In this document: piece after piece, positions 7,644 to 16,206 of the stretch
Numbering within the stretch: the stretch's first letter is position 1
How the letters are laid out: each line of letters begins with the position of its first letter
NCBI GenBank assembly: GCA_002733865.1
Contig: NVXM01000009.1
Span: forward strand, 1 to 64,000
From: Sphingopyxis sp.
Lineage (GTDB): Bacteria; Pseudomonadota; Alphaproteobacteria; Sphingomonadales; Sphingomonadaceae
Direction: 5' to 3'
DNA length: 64,000 nucleotides
Notes under the pieces: model-generated
What the model saw: the letters and a program-made list of their open reading frames with translations, nothing else
Databases searched by the model: none
What the model was told of the DNA's origin: nothing
Made by a program: the position numbers and the translations under genes

Positions 7644-8238
7644 TTCTCTTTAATTCTTTCGGAAGAAAAGCATCAATTTCTTCAACAGAAAATGTCAAAT
7701 CTTCTTTTGTCTGCAATGCGTCTTGCGCTTTTTTATAGGCCTCGAAAGTTGTGCTAGGTGAGCCAGAGTATACTGTGTGCAAGCTCTCTAACAATGCATC
7801 TCTTTCGATTTTCAGCTGTTCAATTGGTTTTTCACCCATGGCCAAATCTGTGAGAAGTGATAAATACTTTTCACGTAGAAACCATATTTCATTTGCTGCT
7901 TGTTTATGCTTCTGTGCTAATTCGCCTAAATCATAGTTTTTCGTATAGGCATTAAGAATGAGCAACATCGTAGATATGACAACGCCGATACCGGCGCCTA
8001 TTTCTCCTGCACCTAAAAATGTTGAGATGAAACCACCGGTAGTTAATGCCGATAGTATTATTTGCCAGAGTTTTATCGTTGATAACCTAGTAAGCAATAT
8101 ATCTGAGCATTTTTCATGTGTTTTATGCGAATACACGACACGGCCATAACATTCTCTTAATTGGCCTTCTAGAATTTGACGTGTTGCGGGCGTATCGTTA
8201 GTCTGGGAATTTTGTTCCAAAGATTCTCCTCCATTCAT
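7639..8238 (-). CDS. SLATT-domain two-helix membrane effector of a CBASS-like system
   Basis: The protein is up to 199 residues, with two adjacent hydrophobic helices at about 60-100 (LWQIILSALTTGGFIS and IGAGIGVVISTMLLILNAY) followed by a long helical region with ELAQKHKQAANEIWFLREKYLSLLTDL. This is the pattern of SLATT domains, predicted pore-forming effectors activated by nucleotide second messengers. The ATG at 8238 lies in the end of the CD-NTase gene (41-base overlap). A TTG at 8220 has a much better Shine-Dalgarno sequence (GGAGG, 7 bases upstream) and may be the true start, giving 193 residues. The partner is the CD-NTase just upstream. The inferred role is membrane disruption of infected cells. 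Confidence 0.8.
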   Translation of the reverse strand: MNGGESLEQNSQTNDTPATRQILEGQLRECYGRVVYSHKTHEKCSDILLTRLSTIKLWQIILSALTTGGFISTFLGAGEIGAGIGVVISTMLLILNAYTKNYDLGELAQKHKQAANEIWFLREKYLSLLTDLAMGEKPIEQLKIERDALLESLHTVYSGSPSTTFEAYKKAQDALQTKEDLTFSVEEIDAFLPKELKRS

Positions 8239-9079
8239 ATTTTGCAGACCACTCCCGTTTCGGGGTGGCTGTTTCGTCAGCTATGGCCTCAACAGCTATG
8301 TTGTAACACTGCTTAGCCTTATATTGAAACAAGCCTTTTCCATAAACATATTGACCGCTACCGGGAGCTTTCCAATAGGTTTGCTCTGAGCTTTGCTCAG
8401 ACATCCATTTAAAAAAGTCTCGACACATAAAATCGTAATAAATATATGATTTATCTCTATGCTCGTAATTTTCTATAAATTGATACGCTAATGTATCAAT
8501 CAGAAGGCCGCCTATTGGTACATTCCACTTTTTCTTCCAAGCTCGCATCATTCTGCACAATGGAATCAGATTGTTATTACAAATTGTATTTCGATTTTTT
8601 ATGGCACTTATTTCTGGTCTTGGATTGGTAGTTTTCCAAGAGCCCCCACCATTAGAATCTGGGTATGTATAGCTATCTGATTTGTTTGTAAACACTGGTA
8701 CAATTTCAAATGTGATTCCGTCTTGAAAACTCACTGATACTATTTGGCCATCTCCGCCAATTCTTGATGTTGAATATGTCTTTTGCATCGAATTACGCAC
8801 TGCTTGAAGCAGTGCAGATTGCCCATTTCCCGTATATTTATCGTATTGAAAATAAAGAGATGATGGCAACTCAAAAACCATATCAAGATCGCTAAAACCT
8901 TGAGTTGAAGTACCCCGACCATATGACCCAACGTAGAGACTATGTGATGTATCTGAAGTCGTATTCCAGAAATCTGTATTTAATCTACGAGTAATCGTTT
9001 TGTAACGATTAGATATAGTACCTCCATCTTGTATCTGGAGGTTTGAGCAGAAATCACTAAACCAATTAGATAAACTCAT
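8198..9079 (-). CDS. CD-NTase (cGAS/DncV-like nucleotidyltransferase) of a CBASS-like system
   Basis: The 293-residue protein has the nucleotidyltransferase core GSYGRGTSTQGFSDLDMVF near residues 48-68, which supplies the G-S and D-x-D motifs, and ITFEIVPVF near 125, where the third acidic position is Glu. NTPRPEIS-like and LCRMMRAWKKKWN segments follow, as in SMODS/CD-NTase proteins. These enzymes make cyclic or linear oligonucleotide signals from NTPs when phage infects. The gene is first in the array, directly after attI, and overlaps the SLATT effector. There are no Cap2/Cap3 ubiquitin-like genes, so this would be a minimal two-gene type. The signal molecule cannot be predicted here. Confidence 0.85.
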   Translation of the reverse strand: MSLSNWFSDFCSNLQIQDGGTISNRYKTITRRLNTDFWNTTSDTSHSLYVGSYGRGTSTQGFSDLDMVFELPSSLYFQYDKYTGNGQSALLQAVRNSMQKTYSTSRIGGDGQIVSVSFQDGITFEIVPVFTNKSDSYTYPDSNGGGSWKTTNPRPEISAIKNRNTICNNNLIPLCRMMRAWKKKWNVPIGGLLIDTLAYQFIENYEHRDKSYIYYDFMCRDFFKWMSEQSSEQTYWKAPGSGQYVYGKGLFQYKAKQCYNIAVEAIADETATPKREWSAKYEWRRIFGTKFPD

Positions 9080-9093
9080 TTCTCGATCCTGAA

Positions 9094-9100
9094 AGCTAAC
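9094..9100 (-). other. attI core site of the integron
   Basis: The sequence AGCTAAC at 9094-9100 matches the RYYYAAC core form and lies 15 bases upstream of the first cassette ORF, on the integrase side. It is the expected junction between attI and cassette 1. The extent of the attI arm towards the integrase cannot be fixed by eye. Confidence 0.6.
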
Positions 9101-9431
9101 AGTTTATTCATGCGCATGCGCGTTTGCACGCTTCGCTTCCTTTCTATTAACCCAGTCTAACCTCTTATCATAACTACGAAAAGTGCCTCTTACGACACGA
9201 ATGGCCGGTGTGTAAACGCGCATGCGCGTTTACACACCTTTTCCATCTTTACAAATGGCACACTATCACTCCGCCAATTCTTTTAACTAATTGATTCATA
9301 AGTTTTTTTTATAGCCAGAAGAACCAAAACGCGCATGCGCGTTTTGACGCTGGTGTCTAAACGCGCATTGATTTCTTCAAATCTGGAAATATACTGGTTA
9401 TACATACAGCATAATTAAATTAGGTGACAGC
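9101..9431. repeat. attI-intI spacer with repeated GCGCATGCGC palindromes
   Basis: This 330-base non-coding stretch holds three copies of the perfect palindrome GCGCATGCGC (9112-9121, 9216-9225 region, 9331-9340) and a fourth partial copy (about 9358-9368). The second is the centre of a 32-bp perfect palindrome (9207-9238) and the third of a 22-bp one (9325-9346). The shared core is AAACGCGCATGCGCGTTT. The cassette promoter Pc should also lie here; a TTGGCG-17-TTGTAA candidate on the minus strand (about 9250-9280) is weak. The repeats could be protein-binding sites or hairpins. Confidence 0.75.
9394..9409 (+). promoter_or_regulatory. LexA (SOS) box upstream of the integrase gene
   Basis: CTGG-TTATACAT-ACAG matches the LexA consensus CTGT-N8-ACAG with one mismatch and an AT-rich centre. 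It lies 22 bases before the integrase ATG. SOS control of integron integrases by LexA is established for class 1 and Vibrio integrons. Confidence 0.75.
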
Positions 9432-10352
9432 ATGGGAAGCAGTCCATTTTTAAACGAAATACGTACATCAATACGATTACGAGGAATGAGCCTTCGTACT
9501 GAAAAAACATACATCTATTGGATCAAAGATTTCATTCGTTTTCATAACCGAAAACATCCAAATACAATGGGCGCAGACGAGGTTGTTGCTTATCTTAGTT
9601 ATTTAGCATCTAGGCGTAACGTGGCTATCAATACACAAAAAGTGGCTCTTAATGCGTTGGCGTATCTTTATAACCAGTTTCTACTGCAGCCTCTTGGGGA
9701 TTTGAATTTTCAGTTTGCTTCACGACCTCGGCGTTTACCTGAGGTGCTTAACTCTATGGAAGTAGCGTCAATTCTTCAGCAAATGTCGGGGCGGGATAAG
9801 CTGATTTTTTCACTATTATTTGGCTCAGGCCTTCGTATTACAGAATGTCTACGGCTTAGGGTTAAGGATTTCGATTTCATCAATGGAAGCCTCACCGTTC
9901 GAGACGGCAAGGGCGCTAAAGACCGCGTCACTATTTTAAGCCAATCGTTAAAATCTACTATTGAGGCTGAAATAGCTGCCGCACTGGCAATACAGCGCTC
10001 AGACAATCTAAAAGCTGTTGGGCCATCTATTCCAGGTGTTTTAGCAAAGAAGTATCCTTCTGCCTACCGAGAGCCTGCATGGATGTTTATCTTTCCATCA
10101 AACGGACTCTGCATACACCCTAACACTGGTACGTTATGTCGCCATCATTTGCACGACTCAGTGCCTAGAAAGGCGCTTAAACAAGCAGTAAGAATGAGTG
10201 GCATGATGCACAAGCGTATTACTTGCCATACCTTCAGGCATAGCTTTGCGACGGAGTTATTACGCAGTGGTCGCGATATAAGAACAGTGCAAGAGTTGTT
10301 GGGGCATTTTGACGTTAAAACGACTCAAATTTATACGCATGTCTTGGGGTAG
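9432..10352 (+). CDS. intI: Integron integrase, tyrosine recombinase, with a premature amber stop in the C-terminal tail
   Basis: The 306-residue protein has an N-terminal core-binding domain (RLRGMSLRTEKTYIYWIKDFI) and a catalytic domain with Arg in GSGLRITE, HTFRHSFATELL, LLGHFDVKTT and Tyr in IYTHV. The insert VGPSIPGVLAKKYPSAYREPAWMF is the extra helix region that marks integron integrases. The gene points away from the minus-strand cassettes, as usual, and has a LexA box. The stop is TAG at 10350-10352, straight after YTHVLG. In frame, the sequence continues HFSGTASPLDTL to a TAA at 10404-10406, and Vibrio-type IntIA proteins continue in just this way after a Gln. The TAG is thus probably a CAG-to-TAG mutation. 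The catalytic tyrosine is kept; activity is uncertain. Confidence 0.93.
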   Translation: MGSSPFLNEIRTSIRLRGMSLRTEKTYIYWIKDFIRFHNRKHPNTMGADEVVAYLSYLASRRNVAINTQKVALNALAYLYNQFLLQPLGDLNFQFASRPRRLPEVLNSMEVASILQQMSGRDKLIFSLLFGSGLRITECLRLRVKDFDFINGSLTVRDGKGAKDRVTILSQSLKSTIEAEIAAALAIQRSDNLKAVGPSIPGVLAKKYPSAYREPAWMFIFPSNGLCIHPNTGTLCRHHLHDSVPRKALKQAVRMSGMMHKRITCHTFRHSFATELLRSGRDIRTVQELLGHFDVKTTQIYTHVLG

Positions 10353-10500
10353 CATTTTTCAGGTACCGCGAGTCCGTTGGATACTTTATCTATGAATGTG
10401 AGCTAACACTCTACGCTGCTTATGGATTTTTTTATGGATTCCCGCCTGCGCGATAATGACTAAGGGAGTAACAGCCGAATCACTGGTAGATCAACGCCCA

Positions 10501-10526
10501 CAAAAAAACCCGCCGTAGCGGGTTTC
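10501..10526 (-). terminator. Intrinsic terminator of amtB
   Basis: On the minus strand, AAACCCGC-TACG-GCGGGTTT is followed by a run of T. It lies about 50 bases past the amtB stop. Confidence 0.85.
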
Positions 10527-10577
10527 TATCTTTCTTTAAGTTATTCCGTCTAACGGTCTATTCACTTGCTCTAATAA

Positions 10578-11807
10578 TCAATCATCACTCGTTGAGCTAA
10601 TTTTGTGAATAGATAAGTCGGCACCGTTAAACTCTTCTTCTTCATCCAAGCGGATACCGGAGACTGATTTAACAAAACCATAAACGATGTAACCACCAAT
10701 AAGAGCAACAGCAATACCTGCAACCGTCCCGATAATCTGAGACATCAGGCTTACTCCGCCCAATCCACCCATGGCTTCTAGGCCAAAGATACCCGCAGCA
10801 ATACCACCCCACGCACCACAAAGGCCGTGCAATGGCCATACACCCAGTACGTCATCGAATTTAGGGAATTTGTTTTGTGCAGTGGTGAATACAAAGACGA
10901 ATAAGCCACCAGCAACACCGCCCACAATCAATGAACCTATTGGGTGCATCACGTCAGAGCCAGCACACACTGCAACTAAGCCAGCCAGCGGGCCATTATG
11001 AATAAAGCCCGGGTCATTACGTCCAACAATCATCGCAACGATTGTGCCGCCAACCATCGCCATCAAACTGTTAACGGCGACCAAACCAGAGATGCCATCA
11101 AGCGTTTGTGCTGACATAACGTTAAAGCCAAACCAACCGACAGCAAGAATCCAAGCACCTAGCGCAAGGAATGGAATATTCGATGGTGCAAATGCAATAA
11201 CTTTACCATCGCGGTAACGACCCTTACGTGAACCTAGCAATGAAACTGCAGCAAAGGCAATCCAACCACCAACGCCGTGAACAACAACCGAACCAGCGAA
11301 GTCATGGAAGCCAGCGCCAAAGCTTTCTTCTAACCAGCCTTGGAAGCTAAAGCCCAATACGGAATTACCGTTCCAAATGATGCCTTCGAAAAATGGATAT
11401 ACCAAAGCAACGATCAACGCAGAGGCAATTAACATTGGGTAGAACTTGGCACGTTCTGCAATACCACCAGAGATAATGGCAGGAATCGCTGCTGCAAAGG
11501 TTAGCAAGAAGAAGAATTTAACTAACTCGTAACCGTTATGTTCCGTCAGCTCATTGGCACTGGCAAAGAAGTCCATGCCGTAGGCCACTTGGTAACCAAT
11601 AAAGAAGTAGGCAATGGTAGAGATACCAAAATCAGTGATGATTTTTACCAAGGCATTTACTTGGTTTTTATGACGAACCGTCCCCACCTCTAGGAAGGCA
11701 AAACCTGCATGCATGGCCAGTACCATGATGGCACCCATTAAGATGAACATGGTGTTCGCGCTGTACATTAATGTTTCGACAGCGGAGTTGATACCTGTGA
11801 TATCCAC
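10578..11807 (-). CDS. amtB: Ammonium transporter, Amt family
   Basis: The 409-residue protein has about eleven membrane segments, the normal size for Amt proteins. Signature blocks are MHAGFAFLEVGTVRHKN, DFAGSVVVHGVGGW (pore histidine of the twin-His site) and WPLHGLCGAWGGIAAGIFG (second histidine). It conducts ammonium/ammonia across the inner membrane. There is no glnK next to it, although amtB often follows glnK. The short charged C-terminal tail (LDEEEEFNGADLSIHK) is the usual PII-binding region position. A single-gene unit with its own terminator is likely. Confidence 0.95.
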   Translation of the reverse strand: MDITGINSAVETLMYSANTMFILMGAIMVLAMHAGFAFLEVGTVRHKNQVNALVKIITDFGISTIAYFFIGYQVAYGMDFFASANELTEHNGYELVKFFFLLTFAAAIPAIISGGIAERAKFYPMLIASALIVALVYPFFEGIIWNGNSVLGFSFQGWLEESFGAGFHDFAGSVVVHGVGGWIAFAAVSLLGSRKGRYRDGKVIAFAPSNIPFLALGAWILAVGWFGFNVMSAQTLDGISGLVAVNSLMAMVGGTIVAMIVGRNDPGFIHNGPLAGLVAVCAGSDVMHPIGSLIVGGVAGGLFVFVFTTAQNKFPKFDDVLGVWPLHGLCGAWGGIAAGIFGLEAMGGLGGVSLMSQIIGTVAGIAVALIGGYIVYGFVKSVSGIRLDEEEEFNGADLSIHKISSTSDD

Positions 11808-12156
11808 GAGAAATCCTCTGATAATTTTTGTGTGTTTATTAGTTTCGCACTCTAGCTCGCACTCTGATGGTGCCTTTTTGGCATTACTGGGCTCGCCTGC
11901 CCGCCATTATCTTTAATCGTCTGTAGTTTAAGCACTTTTCATACCAGATTGTCACCTTTGGCATAAGCAAAGAGTTTTTATTGCACAATATCAGCGCAGA
12001 CGCACCATAGGCAGGCAGATTAAAATTTAGAAGATGGGGAGTTCAGAGAAGCAAGGTGATAGAGAAAGTCAATTTGGCACTAGTTCGTTACATCAAACGC
12101 AATAACGCACCAATAAAGTGCATATAGGTAAAATTAATAAACCATCAAAATAACAA
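11808..12156. other. Intergenic region between amtB and rlmKL
   Basis: No gene is seen. It must hold the amtB promoter on the minus strand. No convincing sigma-54 or NtrC site was found by eye. Confidence 0.5.
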
Positions 12157-12185
12157 AACCGCTGACTCTGAATGAGTCAGCGGTT
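12157..12185 (-). terminator. Intrinsic terminator of rlmKL
   Basis: AACCGCTGACTC and GAGTCAGCGGTT form a 12-bp stem with a five-base loop just past the rlmKL stop. On the minus strand a T-rich stretch (TTGTTATTTTG) follows. Confidence 0.8.
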
Positions 12186-12191
12186 CGAACG

Positions 12192-14342
12192 CTAATCCTT
12201 CGCTTGAATATGAAAGCAGACGTGAATATTAGGACGTCGTGCATAATCGCTAGGTATCGATTTCGCGCTTACGTCCTTAACATCAAGATCACTCAAAGCA
12301 TCGTATTCCATCTCAAATTTGCGCAGGTTACACGAGAATATCAGCGTACCGCCGGGGGCTAAGCGCTCCATTGCCATACGAATCAAGTCCACGTGATCCC
12401 GCTGAATATCCAGCACGCCTTCCATGCGCTTAGAGTTGGAGAAACTCGGCGGGTCCATGAAGATGATGTCGTATTCACCTTGATCGTCTTTTAGCCATTG
12501 CAGGCAGTCAGCTTGAACAAACGAATGCGCATCCGGGTCGATGTTGTTTAAGCTGAAATTATCACGGCCCCAATTAATGTAGGTGCGTGACATATCCACA
12601 CTGGTACAGGTTGCGCCTGCTGCTGCCGCATGCACGCTGGCCGTGGCGGTGTAGCAAAATAAGTTTAGGAAGCGTTTGTTCGCTGCCAACTTGGCGATTT
12701 CTAATCGTGTTGGGCGATGATCCAGAAACAAGCCGGTATCGAGATAATCTTTCAGGTTAACGAGGATGTTCACCTGCCCTTCCCGAACGACCATAGTGCG
12801 CTTTTCGTCGCTTTGTTTTTCGTACTGACGTTTACCCGATTGACGCTCGCGGCGTTTCAGTACGATTTTTTCAGCAGGCACACCGGTCACTTCTGGCAAG
12901 GCAGACAGCACATCCAATAAGCGACGCTCCGCGACGGCAGGATCAATTGATTTGGGCGGTACGTATTCTTGCACGTGCAGCCAATCTTCATAGCGATCAA
13001 CGGCAACGGCATACTCTGGCAAGTCAGCATCATAAATACGGTAGCAGTGGATATTTTCACGCTTCGCCCATTTTGACGCCGTTTTAATGTTCTTTTTGAT
13101 GCGGTTCGCAAACTGCTCAACCGGGCCACGAATCGTCGACACCTGAGGACGCGACGAGCGCTCATCGGCGGCACCAAACACTAATAGCTTGGCTTCGATT
13201 TTACCGTTCATAAACTTGTATTGTTTATCCAGCGGACGACGTATCGCACGTGATAAATCTAGGTTGCCGGTAAATATAGCGATCGGCCACTCAGGAAGCT
13301 TCATGGTGGCGTCATGTAGATGTTGGTACAAAGGCGCAAGCTGGGGCAGTTCACCAATACGCTCGCCATACGGTGGATTACAGATAACTAACCCACCCTC
13401 TTTTACGACGTCTTTTTGCACGCGCAAATCCGTGATATCACGGCGCTCTAAATGCACTTTGCCTTCTAAGCCCGAACGCTCAAGGTTTTTGCTGGCCGCC
13501 GCCAACTGATCGGCATCAATATCAAACCCATAGAGTTTGTTTTTGAGGCCATTAATGCCGTCGGTTCGACGCTGGCGAGCATCCTCAACCAAACGTAACC
13601 AGAGTTTACGCTCGTGACTTTTCCAGCGCTCAAAGCCCCACCCTTGACGATTAAGGCCCGGAGCAATATCCGCCGCCATCAAACCGGCTTCTATTAATAA
13701 GGTGCCTGAACCACACATCGGGTCGATAAGGTGTTGCCCCGCTTTGAATTTGTCTGGCCAGCCAGCACGAATCAATAAAGCCGCTGCCAAATTTTCTTTT
13801 AATGGCGCTTGGCCCGGCTGTAAGCGATAGCCTCGGCGATGCAAGCTATCACCGGAGACGTTTAAGAATAAGAGCAACTGGCCTTTACGCAGTTGCGCTT
13901 CAATACGAATATCACCGGATTTATCCACATCGGGGCGCGCACCAACTTTCTCGCGGAAACAATCTACCACGGCGTCTTTGATCTTCTGAGCGCCAAACTG
14001 GGTGTTGTTAATGAAGCGGCTGCTGCCATGGAAATCAATGCGAAAAGTGGCGTCCACCGGGAACAAAGATGGCCAGTCGACAGACTTCGCCATTCTGTAC
14101 ATTTCGTCGACACTGTCTACCTGACATTCATGCAAGGGTAATAGCAAACGGCTGGCCAACCGCGACCATAGGCAAACTTTATAGGCCGCTTCTAAATCAC
14201 CATGCCAATACACGCCAATGTGGTTTTCTTTATCAACATTACCCCCTAAGTGTCTGATTTCGTCGGCCAGAAGTGCTTCTGTGCCCTTGGCGCAAACCAC
14301 CAGCCAGTTGGTGTTCGGGTCGTTATATTCGACGTCATTCAT
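12192..14342 (-). CDS. rlmL: 23S rRNA methyltransferase RlmKL (m2G2445 and m7G2069)
   Basis: The ATG at 14342 gives 716 residues, close to the 702 of E. coli RlmKL; a GTG at 14354 is possible. The order is THUMP domain (about 5-155), RlmL methyltransferase with MCGSGTLLIEAGLMA and ICNPPYGERIG (N-PPY catalytic motif), then RlmK methyltransferase with RFLNLFCYTATASVHAAAAGA and FMDPPSFSNSKRM. It modifies two guanines of 23S rRNA using S-adenosylmethionine during 50S assembly. It is divergent from rmf, the gene for a ribosome hibernation factor. Confidence 0.95.
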   Translation of the reverse strand: MNDVEYNDPNTNWLVVCAKGTEALLADEIRHLGGNVDKENHIGVYWHGDLEAAYKVCLWSRLASRLLLPLHECQVDSVDEMYRMAKSVDWPSLFPVDATFRIDFHGSSRFINNTQFGAQKIKDAVVDCFREKVGARPDVDKSGDIRIEAQLRKGQLLLFLNVSGDSLHRRGYRLQPGQAPLKENLAAALLIRAGWPDKFKAGQHLIDPMCGSGTLLIEAGLMAADIAPGLNRQGWGFERWKSHERKLWLRLVEDARQRRTDGINGLKNKLYGFDIDADQLAAASKNLERSGLEGKVHLERRDITDLRVQKDVVKEGGLVICNPPYGERIGELPQLAPLYQHLHDATMKLPEWPIAIFTGNLDLSRAIRRPLDKQYKFMNGKIEAKLLVFGAADERSSRPQVSTIRGPVEQFANRIKKNIKTASKWAKRENIHCYRIYDADLPEYAVAVDRYEDWLHVQEYVPPKSIDPAVAERRLLDVLSALPEVTGVPAEKIVLKRRERQSGKRQYEKQSDEKRTMVVREGQVNILVNLKDYLDTGLFLDHRPTRLEIAKLAANKRFLNLFCYTATASVHAAAAGATCTSVDMSRTYINWGRDNFSLNNIDPDAHSFVQADCLQWLKDDQGEYDIIFMDPPSFSNSKRMEGVLDIQRDHVDLIRMAMERLAPGGTLIFSCNLRKFEMEYDALSDLDVKDVSAKSIPSDYARRPNIHVCFHIQAKD

Positions 14343-14515
14343 GCTTGCTTCCACTTATTTTTACCGGGAGTAATAGCTAATAGGATTTAAAAACCCATCG
14401 CTTATAAGAAATAAATCGTTAACATTCACCGTGCTGTCACGGTACAACTGTACTCGGTCCACCGAAAGTTTTTGTGGCTAACCAGATGTTTTGAGTAACA
14501 CGAGGAAGCAACACT

Positions 14516-14713
14516 ATGAAGAAACACAAACGCGATATGCAAGAAAGAGCATATACACGTGGCTACCGAGCAGGCATCGAGCGCCGCTCTAAAGATCTAG
14601 CACCCCCTGCAGGCCCTGCACGCGACCACTGGATGTCTGGTTGGCGAGCTGGACGAGCTGACCACTGGGACGGTTACACCGGCGTTTCTGGCGTCCATCT
14701 AATTGCCGTTTAA
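14516..14713 (+). CDS. rmf: Ribosome modulation factor
   Basis: The 65-residue basic protein starts KKHKRDMQERAYTRGYRAG and contains DHWMSGWRAGRADHWDG, both typical of RMF. RMF binds 70S ribosomes in stationary phase and makes inactive 100S dimers. The gene lies between rlmKL (divergent) and pyrD (convergent), a neighbourhood shared with many gammaproteobacteria. A terminator follows at 14821. Confidence 0.95.
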   Translation: MKKHKRDMQERAYTRGYRAGIERRSKDLAPPAGPARDHWMSGWRAGRADHWDGYTGVSGVHLIAV

Positions 14714-14820
14714 TCATTTAACTTCATACTCAACTTCGTACTTGTTTTTCTAGTACTACAGCACAGCATTTAATATTGACGATTTTTCGTCAACCTTCGC
14801 ACCCTAACCAAGGGAGCTAT

Positions 14821-14845
14821 ACCCGGCACAAGCCGGGTATTTTAT
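14821..14845 (+). terminator. Intrinsic terminator after rmf
   Basis: ACCCGGC-ACAA-GCCGGGT is followed by ATTTTATTT. It lies about 110 bases past rmf and before the convergent pyrD, and may serve both strands. Confidence 0.8.
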
Positions 14846-14874
14846 TTCTACGGTCTACCTTAAGATGTCTAACT

Positions 14875-15900
14875 TTACTTTGCGACGTTAGCAATCGCAC
14901 TAGCGCACTCGCCCACCAGCTCTGGGCCACGATAAATAAAGCCTGAATATACTTGCACTAATGACGCCCCCGCATTGATTTTATCTGCGGCATCATCGCC
15001 GTCTAAAATACCGCCCACACCAATAATCGGCAGCTTACCTTCTAATGCATCGCTCAAGCGTTCGATGGTTTCGGTCGATAGCTCCGTCACTGGCGCACCA
15101 GAAAGGCCACCGGCTTCATTGCCATGTTCGGCATCTTCAACACCATCACGGGATAATGTGGTGTTGGTGGCAATCACACCATCAATCTTGCATTCGATTA
15201 AGGTCTCCGCGACGGATATAACTTCGTCAGCGGTCATATCGGGGGCTATTTTCACGAAGATAGGCTTGTAGCCAAACTCTTCCGCTAACTCAGCTTGGCG
15301 CGCTTTCAGAGGCAGTAACAAATCACGTAAGGCATCACCATACTGCAAGGTACGCAAACCCGGTGTATTCGGAGACGAGATATTCACCGTAATGTAGGTG
15401 GCGTGCTGATACACCTTGTTTAAACAAATCAGATAATCTGAAGTGGCATCTTCCACAGCGGTATCAAAGTTTTTGCCAATATTGATGCCTAGTACGCCTT
15501 TGAACTTAGCTTTTTTTACTTGTTCAACAAGGTGATCAACCCCTTTATTGTTAAAGCCCATGCGGTTAATAATCGCGCGTTGCTCAGGCAAGCGGAACAA
15601 ACGTGGCTTAGGGTTGCCCGGTTGAGGGCGAGGCGTAATGGTACCAATTTCAATAAATCCAAAACCGAGCGCGGCAAAGGCGTCGATGTAATCACCATTT
15701 TTATCCAAACCGGCGGCTAAGCCCACGGAGTTAGGAAACGTAATGCCAGCAACGTTAACGGGGGTATCAGCTACGTTAGGTGTCATCATTCCAAGCAGCC
15801 CAAACTTTTCAGCGTTGCCAAGCATGTTAAGGCCTAATTCATGAGAGGTTTCGCCATCAAGCATGAACAAAAAATTGCGTGCTAAGCCGTACCAACTCAT
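14875..15900 (-). CDS. pyrD: Dihydroorotate dehydrogenase (quinone), class 2
   Basis: The ATG at 15900 with a GAGG site gives 341 residues ([12 protein letters not shown]), the family size. The N-terminal amphipathic helices mark membrane-associated class 2 enzymes. Catalytic-domain blocks are [53 protein letters not shown] (base Ser), KIAPD, TNTTLSR and GVGGI. It oxidises dihydroorotate to orotate with FMN and passes electrons to quinone in pyrimidine synthesis. Confidence 0.96.
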   Translation of the reverse strand: MSWYGLARNFLFMLDGETSHELGLNMLGNAEKFGLLGMMTPNVADTPVNVAGITFPNSVGLAAGLDKNGDYIDAFAALGFGFIEIGTITPRPQPGNPKPRLFRLPEQRAIINRMGFNNKGVDHLVEQVKKAKFKGVLGINIGKNFDTAVEDATSDYLICLNKVYQHATYITVNISSPNTPGLRTLQYGDALRDLLLPLKARQAELAEEFGYKPIFVKIAPDMTADEVISVAETLIECKIDGVIATNTTLSRDGVEDAEHGNEAGGLSGAPVTELSTETIERLSDALEGKLPIIGVGGILDGDDAADKINAGASLVQVYSGFIYRGPELVGECASAIANVAK

Positions 15901-15981
15901 AACTACCTCGGAGTGATGTCTAAAAAAGGGGATCATTTGGCGCGCATTATAGGGATTTAACTCGGCGCTGACCAACGCTGC

Positions 15982-16206
15982 TCAGCGAATGCGTTCAATT
16001 TTTTCGAACTTTCCTGCATCACTGAAGGTAATCGCAAAACGACCACTGATGCCATCGTGACTCACGACCTTCTGTAGCACACTTGCAGGGAAGCGAACTT
16101 TCAGGCCATCGACCGTCGTGGCTAATACGTTTGAAACGCTGCCGCTGTAGTATCGCTGGTATTCAGAAGAGCTGATAACAAGATCAACTACGATTTGCTT
16201 ACTCAT
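15982..16206 (-). CDS. DUF2835 family small protein
   Basis: The protein has 74 residues from the ATG at 16206; another ATG at 16209 is adjacent. The blocks IVVDLVISSSEYQRYYSG, VRFPASVLQKVVSHDGISGRFAITF and FEKIERI are typical of DUF2835, common in gammaproteobacteria and of unknown function. The start region lies next to the TAA of the upstream secreted-protein gene, so the two may be co-transcribed. Confidence 0.8.
   Translation of the reverse strand: MSKQIVVDLVISSSEYQRYYSGSVSNVLATTVDGLKVRFPASVLQKVVSHDGISGRFAITFSDAGKFEKIERIR

Noticed and set aside
102-9100. CRISPR array
   Set aside because: The repeated elements are attC sites of variable length between genes, not short repeats with unique spacers.
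11940-12000. Sigma-54 promoter of amtB
   Set aside because: TTGGCAT and TTGCA words occur, but not with the required GG-N10-GC spacing on the minus strand.
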